Assembly: GCA_913774845.1 (NCBI GenBank)
Contig: CAJYJO010000033.1
Location: forward strand, 1 to 64,000
Direction: 5' to 3'
Origin: an uncultured Microbacterium sp.
GTDB taxonomy: Bacteria > Actinomycetota > Actinomycetes > Actinomycetales > Microbacteriaceae
Length of the DNA: 64,000 nucleotides
This document shows positions 43,419 through 54,098 of the stretch, piece after piece. Each line of letters opens with the position of its first letter. Position 1 is the first letter of the stretch. Below the pieces are notes generated by a model. It was given only the letters and a program-made list of their open reading frames with translations, searched no databases and was not told the origin of the DNA. The position numbers were made by a program, and so were the translations under genes.

Positions 43419-44522
43419 ATGAGATGGCAGGGTCAGCAGCTGGGTGTGGACAACCTCGATGCCCTACCCGGCCTCGAGCAGATGGACGGCCTGATGCGGT
43501 CGGTGACGACGCCCGAATTCGCCGGCATGACGTTCCACGAGGTGCTGTGCAAGAGCGCTCTCAACCGCGTTCCCGGCGCCTCCGCCATGCCGTTCGACTG
43601 GACGGTGAACCCCTACCGTGGCTGCAGTCATGCGTGTTCGTACTGCTTCGCCCGGAAGACGCACGAATACCTCGACCTCGATTACGGGGTCGACTTCGAC
43701 TCGCAGATCGTCGTCAAGGTCAACGTCGCCGAGGTGCTGCGCACCGAGTTGCGCCGAGGCTCATGGGCGCGCGAGCCGGTCATGCTCGGCACCAACACCG
43801 ATCCGTACCAGCGGGCGGAGGGGCGCTATCGGCTCATGCCCGACATCGTCGGCGCGCTCACCGACACCGGGACGCCGTTCTCGATCCTGACGAAGGGCAC
43901 GCTGCTCCGAAGGGATCTGCCCCTTCTCACCGAGGCGGCCCAGCAGGTGAAGGTGACGCTGGCGATGTCGATCGCGGTGTTCGACGACGCCCTGCAGCAC
44001 TCCATCGAGCCCGGCACCCCGAGCGCCCAGGCACGTCTCGAGACCGTCCGCGCCGCGACCGCCGCGGGCTTCCGCGTCACGGTGTTCCTCATGCCGATCC
44101 TGCCGCACCTCACCGACTCGATCCCGGTGCTCGACGACGCCCTCGCCCGCATCCGCGCGGCGGGCGCCGCGCGAGTGGTCTACGGTGCGCTGCACCTGCG
44201 TCCCGGCGCGAAGCAGTGGTTCCTGCAGTGGTTGGAGCGGGAGCACCCGCATCTCGTGTCGTCGTACCGCGGGCTGTACCCCGGCGTCTCGACACAGGCA
44301 CCCAAGGCGTACCGCGCCTGGCTCGGCAAGCGCATGCGACCGCTGCTGCGCATGCACCGCCTCGACGGGTGGGACGAAGACGACCACCCCCGCGGCCGCC
44401 CCCAGCCCGGACTCGCCGCGCGCACACCGCCGGCGAGCGGCCTCGGACCGGTCCGCGGCACCGGCGGCGCGGCATCCGCCCGCCCACGTGTGGCCCCGGC
44501 GAGCGAGCCGACGCTCTTCTGA
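43419..44522 (+). CDS. Rv2578c-family radical SAM protein
   Basis: This 367-residue protein has the radical SAM CxxxCxxC motif C69-x3-C73-x2-C76 (RGCSHACSYCFARKTHEY), the family block PFDWTVNPYRGC, and MLGTNTDPYQRAEG. Family members bind a 4Fe-4S cluster and SAM; the mycobacterial homolog is DNA-damage-induced, possibly a DNA-lesion repair or photolyase-like enzyme. The ATG at 43419 is preferred because a start at 43401 would lie within the SOS box. The C-terminal 50 residues are Pro/Gly/Ala-rich. It should be induced on DNA damage. Confidence 0.9.
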   Translation: MRWQGQQLGVDNLDALPGLEQMDGLMRSVTTPEFAGMTFHEVLCKSALNRVPGASAMPFDWTVNPYRGCSHACSYCFARKTHEYLDLDYGVDFDSQIVVKVNVAEVLRTELRRGSWAREPVMLGTNTDPYQRAEGRYRLMPDIVGALTDTGTPFSILTKGTLLRRDLPLLTEAAQQVKVTLAMSIAVFDDALQHSIEPGTPSAQARLETVRAATAAGFRVTVFLMPILPHLTDSIPVLDDALARIRAAGAARVVYGALHLRPGAKQWFLQWLEREHPHLVSSYRGLYPGVSTQAPKAYRAWLGKRMRPLLRMHRLDGWDEDDHPRGRPQPGLAARTPPASGLGPVRGTGGAASARPRVAPASEPTLF

Positions 44523-44573
44523 CGAGCGCCGAGAGCAGTGGTCATCGGACGCCGCCGCTGCGACTGGGAACCA

Positions 44574-44608
44574 CGAAGCCCCCATCGCGACGGGCGATGG
44601 GGGCTTCG
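44574..44608. terminator. Bidirectional terminator, radical SAM and DEAD-box helicase genes
   Basis: A perfect 15-bp stem (44574-44588 with 44594-44608; arm CGAAGCCCCCATCGC) around a 5-nt loop lies between the convergent genes at 44522 and 44617. It is the strongest-looking terminator between two opposing genes in the window. Confidence 0.85.
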
Positions 44609-44616
44609 GATGGGTC

Positions 44617-46821
<2,205 letters not shown>

Positions 46822-47228
46822 GGGGGACTTCCTGGGTTCTGTTCGCGCGAAACAGCATCACCGCTCGTGGCGGTGGGATACCCGGACTGTCGTCGGCCGG
46901 GGGCCATTCACTGATGGGTCGAGGCCGCGATCGCGTCCTGTCCATCGGCCCCTTGGACTCACAAACCCATCCGCGCATCACACGCGGTGTCCAGAGCCGA
47001 CCGCCCTACGTTACAGCCCGCGCCTGGGAATGGCATCCATGCCCCTCCCCCGCACCCCTCGTCCCACTTATGGCCAATGCCAGCCGCCCCCACCCCCCAC
47101 AAGTGGGACACGCACCACCAGAACCGGGACACACCCCAGCACCCCGCACCACCAGAACCGGGACACACCCCCAGCACCCCCCCCACGCCCGCGCCGCAGC
47201 GGCGCGAGGGGTGACCGAAAATAGACGC
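46822..47228. repeat. 407-nt intergenic region with a 34-bp duplication and an inverted repeat
   Basis: The gap between the divergent helicase and monooxygenase-like genes has no supported gene. It contains a tandem duplication (47112-47145 and 47146-47180; GCACCACCAGAACCGGGACA core), and a GTCCCACTT / AAGTGGGAC inverted repeat at 47061-47069 and 47101-47109. GGGACAC motifs recur three times. The helicase leader occupies the 46822-46850 side. This C-rich strand asymmetry may form unusual secondary structure. Confidence 0.6.
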
Positions 47229-47852
47229 ATGGCAGACACCGACGCCCACCCCATCACGGTGGCGATCGAGCGGCGCATCGACCCGACGCGCACCGCCGAA
47301 GCGACCTCCTGGATGCAGGCCGGCACCGACCTCGCGACCGCCTTCCCCGGCTTCCTCGGCTCGGGCTGGGTGCGCGCGGGCGAAGACAGCGACCTCTGGT
47401 ACATGCTGTACCGCTTCCGCGACCTGAGCACGCTGGAGGGGTGGGAGACTTCCTCGCAGCGGGAGTGGTGGCTCGACTCGGGCCGCCCGTTCGCGCGCGA
47501 GGAGCGCATGGAGCGTCGCACCGGCATCGAGGGATGGTTCGATGCGGCGTTCGGCTCCGTCCTCGAGCGGGCGGATGCCACGACCTCGCCGATCCAGCAG
47601 CCGGTGCCGCCCGCGCCGCCGCGGTGGAAGCAGGCCGTGACGATCTGGGTCGGCTTCTTCCCGACGAACCTGCTCGCCTCGTGGCTGCTGGGCTTCGTGC
47701 CCGGCTTCGCCGAGGTGCCCCTGGTGCTGCGGGTGCTGGCGACGACCCTCATGCTCACCCCCGTCATGACCTACGCCGTGCTGCCGTGGGTCACCCGCCT
47801 GCTGCACCCGTGGCTGCAGCGTCCGCCCCGTTCCCGAAAGGCCTCGTCATGA
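47229..47852 (+). CDS. ABM-like protein with C-terminal membrane segments
   Basis: This 207-residue protein has an N-terminal antibiotic-biosynthesis-monooxygenase-like ferredoxin-fold domain (about residues 9-105: PITVAIERRIDP...FPGFLGSGWVRA, LWYMLYRFRDL), then a Pro-rich linker and two TM segments (about residues 135-190). This fusion is common in actinobacteria; function is unclear, perhaps a heme or quinone-handling membrane protein. The ATG overlaps no upstream gene. Its stop overlaps the aldose epimerase start by 4 nt (ATGA), so the two form one unit. Confidence 0.8.
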   Translation: MADTDAHPITVAIERRIDPTRTAEATSWMQAGTDLATAFPGFLGSGWVRAGEDSDLWYMLYRFRDLSTLEGWETSSQREWWLDSGRPFAREERMERRTGIEGWFDAAFGSVLERADATTSPIQQPVPPAPPRWKQAVTIWVGFFPTNLLASWLLGFVPGFAEVPLVLRVLATTLMLTPVMTYAVLPWVTRLLHPWLQRPPRSRKASS

Positions 47853-48751
47853 CCGCCGATCCCACCGGCCAGCGCTTCCACCTGCGCGGACCCCGCTCCT
47901 CCGCCGAGATCGCCCAGGTGGGCGCCGCATTGCGCGCTCTCACCGTCGACGGCATCGACCTCGTGCCGCGTTACCCCGACGACGTGCCGACTCCCGCGGC
48001 ATCCGGGGTCGTGCTGGTGCCGTGGCCCAACCGCATCCGCGACGGGAAGTACACCTTCGCCGGCGAAGACCTGCAGTTGGCGATCAGCGAGCCGAAGTTC
48101 GGCAACGCCAGCCACGGGCTCCTGCGTTTCGGCGCCTACCAGCCGATCGAGCACACCGACGACCGGCTCGTGTTGGGCGCGGACGTCGTGCCGCAGACGG
48201 GGTACCCGTTCCATCTGCGCACCCGCGTGGAGTACGTCCTCGAGGACGACGGCCTGCACGTGACCCACCGCATCGAGAACGTCGGCGCGAAAGCGGCTCC
48301 GCTCGCCCTCGGTGTCCACCCGTACCTGCAGATCGGCGGGGTGCCGACCGAGGATCTCGTCCTGCATTCGACGGGCACGAGCACCCTGGTGCTCGACGAG
48401 CGCAACATCCCGGTGGACGAGGTGCCGGTCGACGGTCGCACCGACCTGCGCGGGGGCGTGCGCCTCGGCGACGCGGCCCTCGACAACGGCTACCGAGGGC
48501 TGGAAAGGGATGCCGACGGCCGTGCGCGGCACACGCTCACCGCCCCCGATGGCCGGCACCTGACGCTGTGGCAGGACGAGGGGTTCCGCTGGGCGCAGGT
48601 GTTCACAACCGACCGTTATCCGGGTCAGCCGCTGGCCGTGGCGATCGAACCGATGACGGCTCCGGCGAACGCGTTCGCGACGGGGACCGACCTCGACGTG
48701 CTCGAACCGGGGGTCGGGATGTCTCGGGAATGGGGACTGCACTTCGGCTGA
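47849..48751 (+). CDS. Aldose 1-epimerase family protein
   Basis: This 300-residue galactose-mutarotase-like protein has VLVPWPNRIRDGKY, FGNASHGLLRFGAY (the conserved HG with a catalytic His), ALGVHPYLQIGG (second His), and a C-terminal IEPMTAPANAF segment with catalytic Glu. It interconverts alpha and beta anomers of aldoses. Length is typical. The start overlaps the previous stop by 4 nt, so it is translationally coupled to the ABM-like gene, although the functional tie is not obvious. A strong hairpin follows the stop. Confidence 0.9.
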   Translation: MTADPTGQRFHLRGPRSSAEIAQVGAALRALTVDGIDLVPRYPDDVPTPAASGVVLVPWPNRIRDGKYTFAGEDLQLAISEPKFGNASHGLLRFGAYQPIEHTDDRLVLGADVVPQTGYPFHLRTRVEYVLEDDGLHVTHRIENVGAKAAPLALGVHPYLQIGGVPTEDLVLHSTGTSTLVLDERNIPVDEVPVDGRTDLRGGVRLGDAALDNGYRGLERDADGRARHTLTAPDGRHLTLWQDEGFRWAQVFTTDRYPGQPLAVAIEPMTAPANAFATGTDLDVLEPGVGMSREWGLHFG

Positions 48752-48758
48752 ACCGGGG

Positions 48759-48786
48759 TCGCTTGTCCCCCATTTGGGGGACAAGC
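48759..48786 (+). terminator. Terminator after aldose 1-epimerase
   Basis: CGCTTGTCCCCC (48759-48770) and GGGGGACAAGCG (48775-48786) form a perfect 12-bp stem with a 4-nt loop ATTT, starting 8 nt after the stop codon. Confidence 0.85.
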
Positions 48787-48994
48787 GAATGGGCGTATGA
48801 CCTGGGGAAAGCCGAGGCAATCCCTTTCCTTTCGCTCGGCCACGGAGGGTACCATGTGCGCTGACGGTTTCCGTCGAGGCCGGGGGTGGCGAGGACCACG
48901 GCTCCTCCGGTCGATACCCGAATGAGCCGACGGGGGCCGAGGGTCCCGCTCTGTGGGGGGAGTCTCGTTCCGTCACGAGGAAAGATCCCCCACT

Positions 48995-50263
48995 ATGAGC
49001 ACCGCGCTCCGCTCCGCCGTCCCCTTCTCCGTCTCGGCGCCCCGACCGTCCGCCCTCACCCGCCGCCTCGGTACCGTGCCCTCGCTGCACGCGGGCGCCG
49101 CCGCTCTGGTGCTGCTGGTGGGCGGGCTGCTGCTGTCGATTGCGACGACGAGCGACCCCCTGTGGTGGCAGCTGCACTTCAGCCAGCTCGGGATCTTCGG
49201 CGACTTCTCCAGCGCCGTCTTCAACTCCACGCTCAAGGTCAGCGGCCTGGTTGTGGTGTTCTTCGCGTTCTGCGTGCGCCGCGACGTGCGCGCGATGGGC
49301 CGCGGACCGGCGCGCCGCGGCTCGGCGACGCTGGCCGGCGTCTGCTACAGCATGGTCGGCGTCAACCTCGCGCTCGTCGGCTGCATCCCCCTCAACACCG
49401 ACAAGGACCTCCACGACCGCGTCGCCGCGCTGATGGTGCTCGGCTTCCTCGCACTCATCGTGTGCGCGCCGTTCGTGTTCCACCGACTGGGCGTCGCGAT
49501 GACCCTCAGCACCGTGGTGGCGATCGCCTGGCTCGTCGCCTCGATCGCGCTCTTCGTGACCGCCACGATCAACCTCGCCCTCTTCGAGACCATCTCGTGC
49601 TCCGCGATGTTCGCGTGGTCCGGCGTGTTCACCTGGACCCTGCGCGCGCGAGCCCTGCCGACGACGACGGATGCCGCGACCCCCGCCGCCCCCGCCCGCG
49701 CGGTGCCCCGCCGCGCCCGCCGTCCGCTGCTCGCTCACCGCTCGAGCGCCGCCCGGTCAGGAGGCGCGCAGCGCCCGGTGAGCGCGCGGCGCCCGCTGAG
49801 CGCCCGTCCCTCCCGCACGCCCCTCGCCGCGGCGTCGAACGCGTCTGCGCCTCTCGCGGGCGCGCGGTCCGCGCGTCCCCGCACCGCCGCCGCATCCCGG
49901 CCAGGCGAGGGCTCGAGCATGTCGATCCGCCCGGGCGGCGGCATCCCCCCGACGACCGGCGCACCGGTCCGCGCCTTCCGCGCGCCCGTGGCGACCACCG
50001 CTTCGGGACCCCGCGCACGCCGAGCCGAAGCGGCGCCGCCGATCGCGCGACCGGTCGCTCCGCCGCTCCTGCGCACCTCTGCCGGGCGGCGTGGCGCCGA
50101 CGCCCCGTCGTGTCGCCCGCCGCGACGGCGGGGCGGGCTCGTCAGTGCTTCTCGCGCAGCTCGCGGCGGCTCAGCGGATGCCCGTCGTCGGTCGACGTCG
50201 GGACCGGGTCGGTCTGCCGCGCCTCCCGTCGCGCGCGACGGCGCTCGCTCGCCCCTTCGATGA
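48995..50263 (+). CDS. DUF998-like membrane protein with long disordered C-terminal tail
   Basis: This 422-residue protein has six hydrophobic segments in residues 28-212 (AAALVLLVGGLLLSIATT; LKVSGLVVVFFAFCV; GVNLALVGCIPLNTD; LMVLGFLALIVCAPFVFH; TLSTVVAIAWLVASIALFVTA; ETISCSAMFAWSGVFTW), matching a DUF998-type core (HFSQLGIFG). Residues 215-422 are Arg/Ala/Pro/Ser-rich, with no clear fold. The start has GAGGAAAG upstream. The final 122 nt (50142-50263) overlap the convergent RND gene, and a hairpin at 50116-50132 lies inside the frame. Either the tail is real, or an old stop was lost by frameshift. The membrane part is well supported; the tail is uncertain. Confidence 0.7.
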   Translation: MSTALRSAVPFSVSAPRPSALTRRLGTVPSLHAGAAALVLLVGGLLLSIATTSDPLWWQLHFSQLGIFGDFSSAVFNSTLKVSGLVVVFFAFCVRRDVRAMGRGPARRGSATLAGVCYSMVGVNLALVGCIPLNTDKDLHDRVAALMVLGFLALIVCAPFVFHRLGVAMTLSTVVAIAWLVASIALFVTATINLALFETISCSAMFAWSGVFTWTLRARALPTTTDAATPAAPARAVPRRARRPLLAHRSSAARSGGAQRPVSARRPLSARPSRTPLAAASNASAPLAGARSARPRTAAASRPGEGSSMSIRPGGGIPPTTGAPVRAFRAPVATTASGPRARRAEAAPPIARPVAPPLLRTSAGRRGADAPSCRPPRRRGGLVSASRAARGGSADARRRSTSGPGRSAAPPVARDGARSPLR

Positions 50264-53200
50264 GGTTGTAGAGCGTCGGCAGCACCAGCAGGGTCAGGAA
50301 CGTCGACGACACGAGACCCCCGATCACCACGACCGCGAGCGGCTGCGAGATGAACCCGCCGTGACCGGTGATGCCCAGGGCCATCGGCACGAGCGCGAAG
50401 ATCGCGGCGAGCGCCGTCATGAGGATGGGCCGCAGTCGACGCGCCCCGCCGACGATCGTGGCGTCGTGCACGCTGAGCCCGCGCGCGCGGTACTGGTTCA
50501 CGAGGTCGATCAGCACGATCGCGTTCGTCACCACGATGCCCACCAGCATCAGCGCGCCGATCATGCCGGCGACGCCCAGCGGCACCCCCGTGATCAACAG
50601 CATGAGGATCGCGCCCGTGGCGGCGAAGGGCACCGAGACGAGCAGCTCGAGCGGCTGACGCAGCGACTTGAAGGTCGCGACCATCACGACGTAGACGATG
50701 AGGATCGCCGCCAGCAGCGCCAGACCGAGCTGGCCGAACGCGTCCTGCTGGTCGGTGACGACCCCGCCGACATCCGCGGTCGCCCCGTCGGGCAGCTGCA
50801 CGTCGCGCAGCGCCTGGGTGACGGTGGCCGACGAGCTGCCGAGGTCGTCGGAGGTGGGGGTGACGGTGATGGAAGCCGTGCGCAGGCCGCGCGACGTCGT
50901 GATCGACGGCGGCGTCTGGCTCTGCTCGACCGTGGCGATCTCGTCGAGGCGCACGGTACCGCTCGCCGTCGGGATCTCCAGCGCCCGCAGGTCGTCGATC
51001 GTGGCGGGCGGATTGGCCGTCGCGAGGTACACGGTCACGCCGCGTCCGTCGAGCTCGACGGTGCCCGCCTGTCGGGGCTGCTGCGCACCCGAGACGAGGG
51101 CGCCCACGGCCCGCTCCGACAGGCCGCGTTCGGCGGCGGCGTCGCGGTCGACGCGCACCGAGACGAAGGGGAGGGATGCCGAGAGGCTGCTGGTGACCTG
51201 CCCGATACCGTCGCGTCCCTCGAGGCCCGCGACGACCGCGTCGCTCGCCTGCTGCAGGGCCTGGGAGTCGGGGGCGGTGACGTCGACGGTGATGTCGGTG
51301 GAGCCGAAGCCCCCGCCGGAGGCGGCCACCTCGATCTCGCCGGCATCCGGGAGTCCCTCCAGCTCGGTGCGCACGCGCTCGCGGAGGTCGACCTGGTCGG
51401 TGCCGGAGTCGGAGGTGATCGAGTAGGTGATCCCGGTGCCGCCGCCCGAGAACGCGTCGCGCAGGGCGGAGCCGCTCGAGCCGATCGAGGTCTGCACGGT
51501 CTGCACGCCCGGCGTGTTCAGCAGCACCTCCTCCACCTTCTGTGCCGCGGCGTCCTCGGCGTCGAGGCTGGGCGCCGCACCGATCTTCTGGGTCACGGTG
51601 AAGGTGTTCTGTCCGGAGTCGCCGAGGAAGTCGGTCTTCAGCAGCGGCACCGAGGCGAGCGTCCCGCCGAGCACGAGCACCGCGAGGGTCAGGGTGACCC
51701 AGGAGTGCTTCAGGGTCCAGCTGAGGATGGGGACGTACGCCTTCTGCAGACGCGACGGGGGCGCGTCCGGCGCCTCGGGGTCGACCGGTTCGCCCGCGGC
51801 ATCCCGGATCACCTTCCCGGGCTTGAGGAACCACGACGCCAGGACCGGCACGATCGTCAAGGACACCAGGAGCGAGGCAGCCATCGCGATGGTGACGGTG
51901 AGCGAGAACGGGCGGAACAGCTCCCCGGTGACGTCGCCGACGAAGGCGATCGGCAGGAACACCGCGACCGAGGTGATCGTGGATGCCGTGATCGCGGCCG
52001 CGACCTCGCGCACCGCCCGGACGATGGTGGGGATCTTGTCGGCGTCGCCCACGTAGTGGCGCTTGATGTTCTCGATGACCACGATCGAGTCGTCGACGAC
52101 GCGACCAATCGCGATCGTGAGCGCACCGAGCGTGAGGATGTTGAGCGAGTAGCCGAAGGCCTGCAGCCCGACGAAGGTGATGAGCACGCTCGTGGGGATG
52201 GAGATCGCGGTGACCAGGGTCGAGCGCACCGACAGCAGGAACACGAGGATGACGATCACCGCGAAGACGAGGCCGAGCAGTCCCTCCTGCGCGAGCGCTT
52301 CGATGGACTGCTGTACGAACGGCGCCTGATCGAACACCACCGTGAAGGTGGCACCCTGCCCGAGGTCGGATTCGAGCGCCGGGAGGGCGGCGAGAACCCC
52401 GCGCGAGACGTCGACGGTGTTGGCGGCGGGGAGCTTCGTGACGGCGATCGTCAGCGCGGGCTCCCCGTCGACGCGCGAGAGCGTCGTGACGGGGTCGCTC
52501 TGCAGCTCGACGGAGGCGACGTCGGCGATCGTGGTCTGCCCGGCCCGGGCCTGGGCGGCATCCGTCGGCACGAGCGGGAGCGCGGAGATCTCGTCGACGC
52601 TGGTGAGCTTGGCCCCGGTCTGCACGGTGAGGGTCTGATCGCCCTCGGTCAGCGAGCCGCCGGGGAAGAGCACGCCGTTCGCGTCGAGCGCGTCGGTGAT
52701 GGCCTGCTGGCCGAACCCGCGTTCGGCGAGCTTCGTCGAGTCGGGGGTGATGGTGACGCGCCGACCGGTGCCGCCGACCACCTGTGCGCCGTTGACGCCG
52801 TCGACGTCTTCGAGGTCGGGTACGACGCTGTTCTCGAGGATCGACTGCGTCGCCTGCGCATCGCTGAAGCCGGTGACGGCGAGCTGGATGACGGGGAAGT
52901 CGTCGATGCTCGCCGAGGCGACGGTGGTGTCGGCCGACTCGGGCAGTTGATCGTTGATGCGGGCGATCGCGGCGAGGATCTTCTGCTGGGCGCCGGCGAG
53001 GTCGGTGCCGTAGGTGAACGACGCCGACACGATCGAGGAGTTCGTCGTGCTGGTCGCGGTCGTGGACTCCAGCCCCTCGACGCCGCGGATGGCGTTCTCG
53101 ATGGGCGTGGACACGTCGGCCTCGACGACCTCGGGAGAGGCGCCCGGGTAGGTCGTCACGACCGCGAGCTGCGGGAACTCGATCGACGGGATGAGTTCCT

Positions 53201-53303
53201 GCTTCAGGCTCGTCAGCGCGAGGCCGCCGAAGATCGCCGCGACGATCGTGACGAGCGCGATGAGCGCGCGATTCTTCAGGCTGAGGACGGCCAGGTACGA
53301 CAC
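50142..53303 (-). CDS. RND-family efflux pump permease (HAE1/SwrC-like)
   Basis: This 1053-residue protein has the RND two-fold plan. N-terminal TM1 (SLKNRALIALVTIVAAIFGGLAL) and a large outer loop with LIPSIEFPQLAVVTTYPGASPEVVE are followed by six TM helices, with the proton-relay pair in GRVVDDSIVVIENI; the second half has a similar loop and helices. Gram-positive SwrC/YerP pumps export lipopeptides and biocides without an outer-membrane partner. No membrane-fusion protein or outer-membrane gene is adjacent. A short charged C-terminus ends the chain (REKH). A perfect GATACAG palindrome lies 49-64 nt upstream. Confidence 0.93.
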   Translation of the reverse strand: MSYLAVLSLKNRALIALVTIVAAIFGGLALTSLKQELIPSIEFPQLAVVTTYPGASPEVVEADVSTPIENAIRGVEGLESTTATSTTNSSIVSASFTYGTDLAGAQQKILAAIARINDQLPESADTTVASASIDDFPVIQLAVTGFSDAQATQSILENSVVPDLEDVDGVNGAQVVGGTGRRVTITPDSTKLAERGFGQQAITDALDANGVLFPGGSLTEGDQTLTVQTGAKLTSVDEISALPLVPTDAAQARAGQTTIADVASVELQSDPVTTLSRVDGEPALTIAVTKLPAANTVDVSRGVLAALPALESDLGQGATFTVVFDQAPFVQQSIEALAQEGLLGLVFAVIVILVFLLSVRSTLVTAISIPTSVLITFVGLQAFGYSLNILTLGALTIAIGRVVDDSIVVIENIKRHYVGDADKIPTIVRAVREVAAAITASTITSVAVFLPIAFVGDVTGELFRPFSLTVTIAMAASLLVSLTIVPVLASWFLKPGKVIRDAAGEPVDPEAPDAPPSRLQKAYVPILSWTLKHSWVTLTLAVLVLGGTLASVPLLKTDFLGDSGQNTFTVTQKIGAAPSLDAEDAAAQKVEEVLLNTPGVQTVQTSIGSSGSALRDAFSGGGTGITYSITSDSGTDQVDLRERVRTELEGLPDAGEIEVAASGGGFGSTDITVDVTAPDSQALQQASDAVVAGLEGRDGIGQVTSSLSASLPFVSVRVDRDAAAERGLSERAVGALVSGAQQPRQAGTVELDGRGVTVYLATANPPATIDDLRALEIPTASGTVRLDEIATVEQSQTPPSITTSRGLRTASITVTPTSDDLGSSSATVTQALRDVQLPDGATADVGGVVTDQQDAFGQLGLALLAAILIVYVVMVATFKSLRQPLELLVSVPFAATGAILMLLITGVPLGVAGMIGALMLVGIVVTNAIVLIDLVNQYRARGLSVHDATIVGGARRLRPILMTALAAIFALVPMALGITGHGGFISQPLAVVVIGGLVSSTFLTLLVLPTLYNLIEGASERRRARREARQTDPVPTSTDDGHPLSRRELREKH

Positions 53304-53351
53304 GGGAGGACCCTCCGGGATCAGGGGGCGGATGCCGCGACGCGGCCGTTG

Positions 53352-53367
53352 GATACAGGTCTGTATC
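53352..53367. promoter_or_regulatory. Palindromic operator candidate upstream of the RND pump
   Basis: GATACAG-GT-CTGTATC (53352-53367) is a perfect 7+2+7 palindrome, with a related GATACTG half-site 11 nt away on the same strand of the pump promoter (plus 53373-53381 region). Its placement, 49 nt before the pump ATG, fits a TetR/MarR-type repressor site. No regulator is adjacent. Confidence 0.65.
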
Positions 53368-53414
53368 GAACGTCAGTATCGCACGCACCCCGTCCGCGAA
53401 GCCCGGGCTGGCGC

Positions 53415-53780
53415 TCAGACCAGCGAACCCACAGTCAGCCCGATGGCCGCGGCGAGCACCGACCCGACGAACGACGCGGCCGCGTACGCGACGGAGGCGC
53501 GCGTGCGTCCCTCCTCGGCCAGCAGTGCCGTCGTCACCGCCACCGCACTGAAGGTCGTGTAGCCCCCGAGCAGCCCCGTGCCGAGGATCGCCCGTAACGC
53601 CTCGTCGGTCGGCAGGGCGCTCAGGATGCCGAGCGCGAGCGCCCCGGTGAGGTTGACGGCGAGGATCCCCCACGGGAAGCGCTCCCCGGTCCGGCGGCGC
53701 ACGGCGACGTCGAGGAGGTACCGCAGCGCCGCGCCGACGCCGCCGGCGAGCGCCACGGCGAGAAAGAGCAGCGGCGTCAC
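53415..53780 (-). CDS. crcB: Fluoride channel Fluc/CrcB (copy 1)
   Basis: This 121-residue protein with four TM helices has the Fluc hallmarks GGVGAALRYLL (TM1), NLTGALALGIL (with the polar-track Asn), and GLLGGYTTFSA (the TM3 break with the Phe box). Fluc channels lower cytosolic F- and work as dimers, often as two-gene heterodimers. The second copy, which in actinobacteria is usually the neighbour, lies 9.4 kb away at 63215-63586. Start ATG at 53780. The 74-aa gene lies 32 nt upstream on the same strand. Confidence 0.93.
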   Translation of the reverse strand: MTPLLFLAVALAGGVGAALRYLLDVAVRRRTGERFPWGILAVNLTGALALGILSALPTDEALRAILGTGLLGGYTTFSAVAVTTALLAEEGRTRASVAYAAASFVGSVLAAAIGLTVGSLV

Positions 53781-53812
53781 GCCGTCAATCTACTCGTCGC
53801 CGCGTCGGCGAC

Positions 53813-54037
53813 TTACGCCTCGAGCGCCTCGATGCGACGACGCAGTTCGACGGCCTTCTCGGCGCCGATCTGAGCCTCGGCGAGCTTGAGCGCAGCGCTC
53901 GCGGTGAGCGTGCGGGCCACGAGGTAGGTGGGGCTCGCTTTGAGGTCGGGGATGACGTCGAGGATGATGCCCTCGGCATCGGGATCGGTCATGAGCTTGC
54001 CGAGCTTGATCTTTGCCAGGTCGTAGCGAGCGGTCAT
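53813..54037 (-). CDS. Unidentified 74-aa protein
   Basis: This short helical, charged protein (TARYDLAKIKLGKLMTDPD..., later ALKLAEAQIGAEKAVELRRRIEALEA) has no Cys, no TM and no signal peptide. The ATG at 54037 has a perfect AAGGAGG with 5-nt spacing, so it is strongly translated. I see a loose resemblance to small domains fused to some esterases and glucosidases, but this is not secure. It sits directly downstream of the operator at 54085-54096, so it belongs to the cassette regulon rather than to crcB. Confidence 0.65.
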   Translation of the reverse strand: MTARYDLAKIKLGKLMTDPDAEGIILDVIPDLKASPTYLVARTLTASAALKLAEAQIGAEKAVELRRRIEALEA

Positions 54038-54084
54038 CGGTCCTCCTTGAACGGGGCGCGCCGTCGCGCCCTCGGCAGATTGTT

Positions 54085-54096
54085 GCACATATGTCC
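54085..54096 (-). promoter_or_regulatory. Cassette operator C (GCACATATGTCC)
   Basis: One of three copies of the near-palindrome GNACAWATGTNC in the cassette. It lies 47-59 nt upstream of the 74-aa gene start and just past the 3' end of the minus-strand esterase. The core ACATATGT is a perfect 8-bp palindrome. Confidence 0.6.
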
Positions 54097-54098
54097 CG

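Noticed and set aside
48854-48925. A 23-codon frame after GGAGGG upstream of the DUF998-like gene
   Set aside because: Too short with no recognisable pattern; the peptide is Arg/Gly-rich like random GC-rich sequence, although a leader peptide cannot be excluded.
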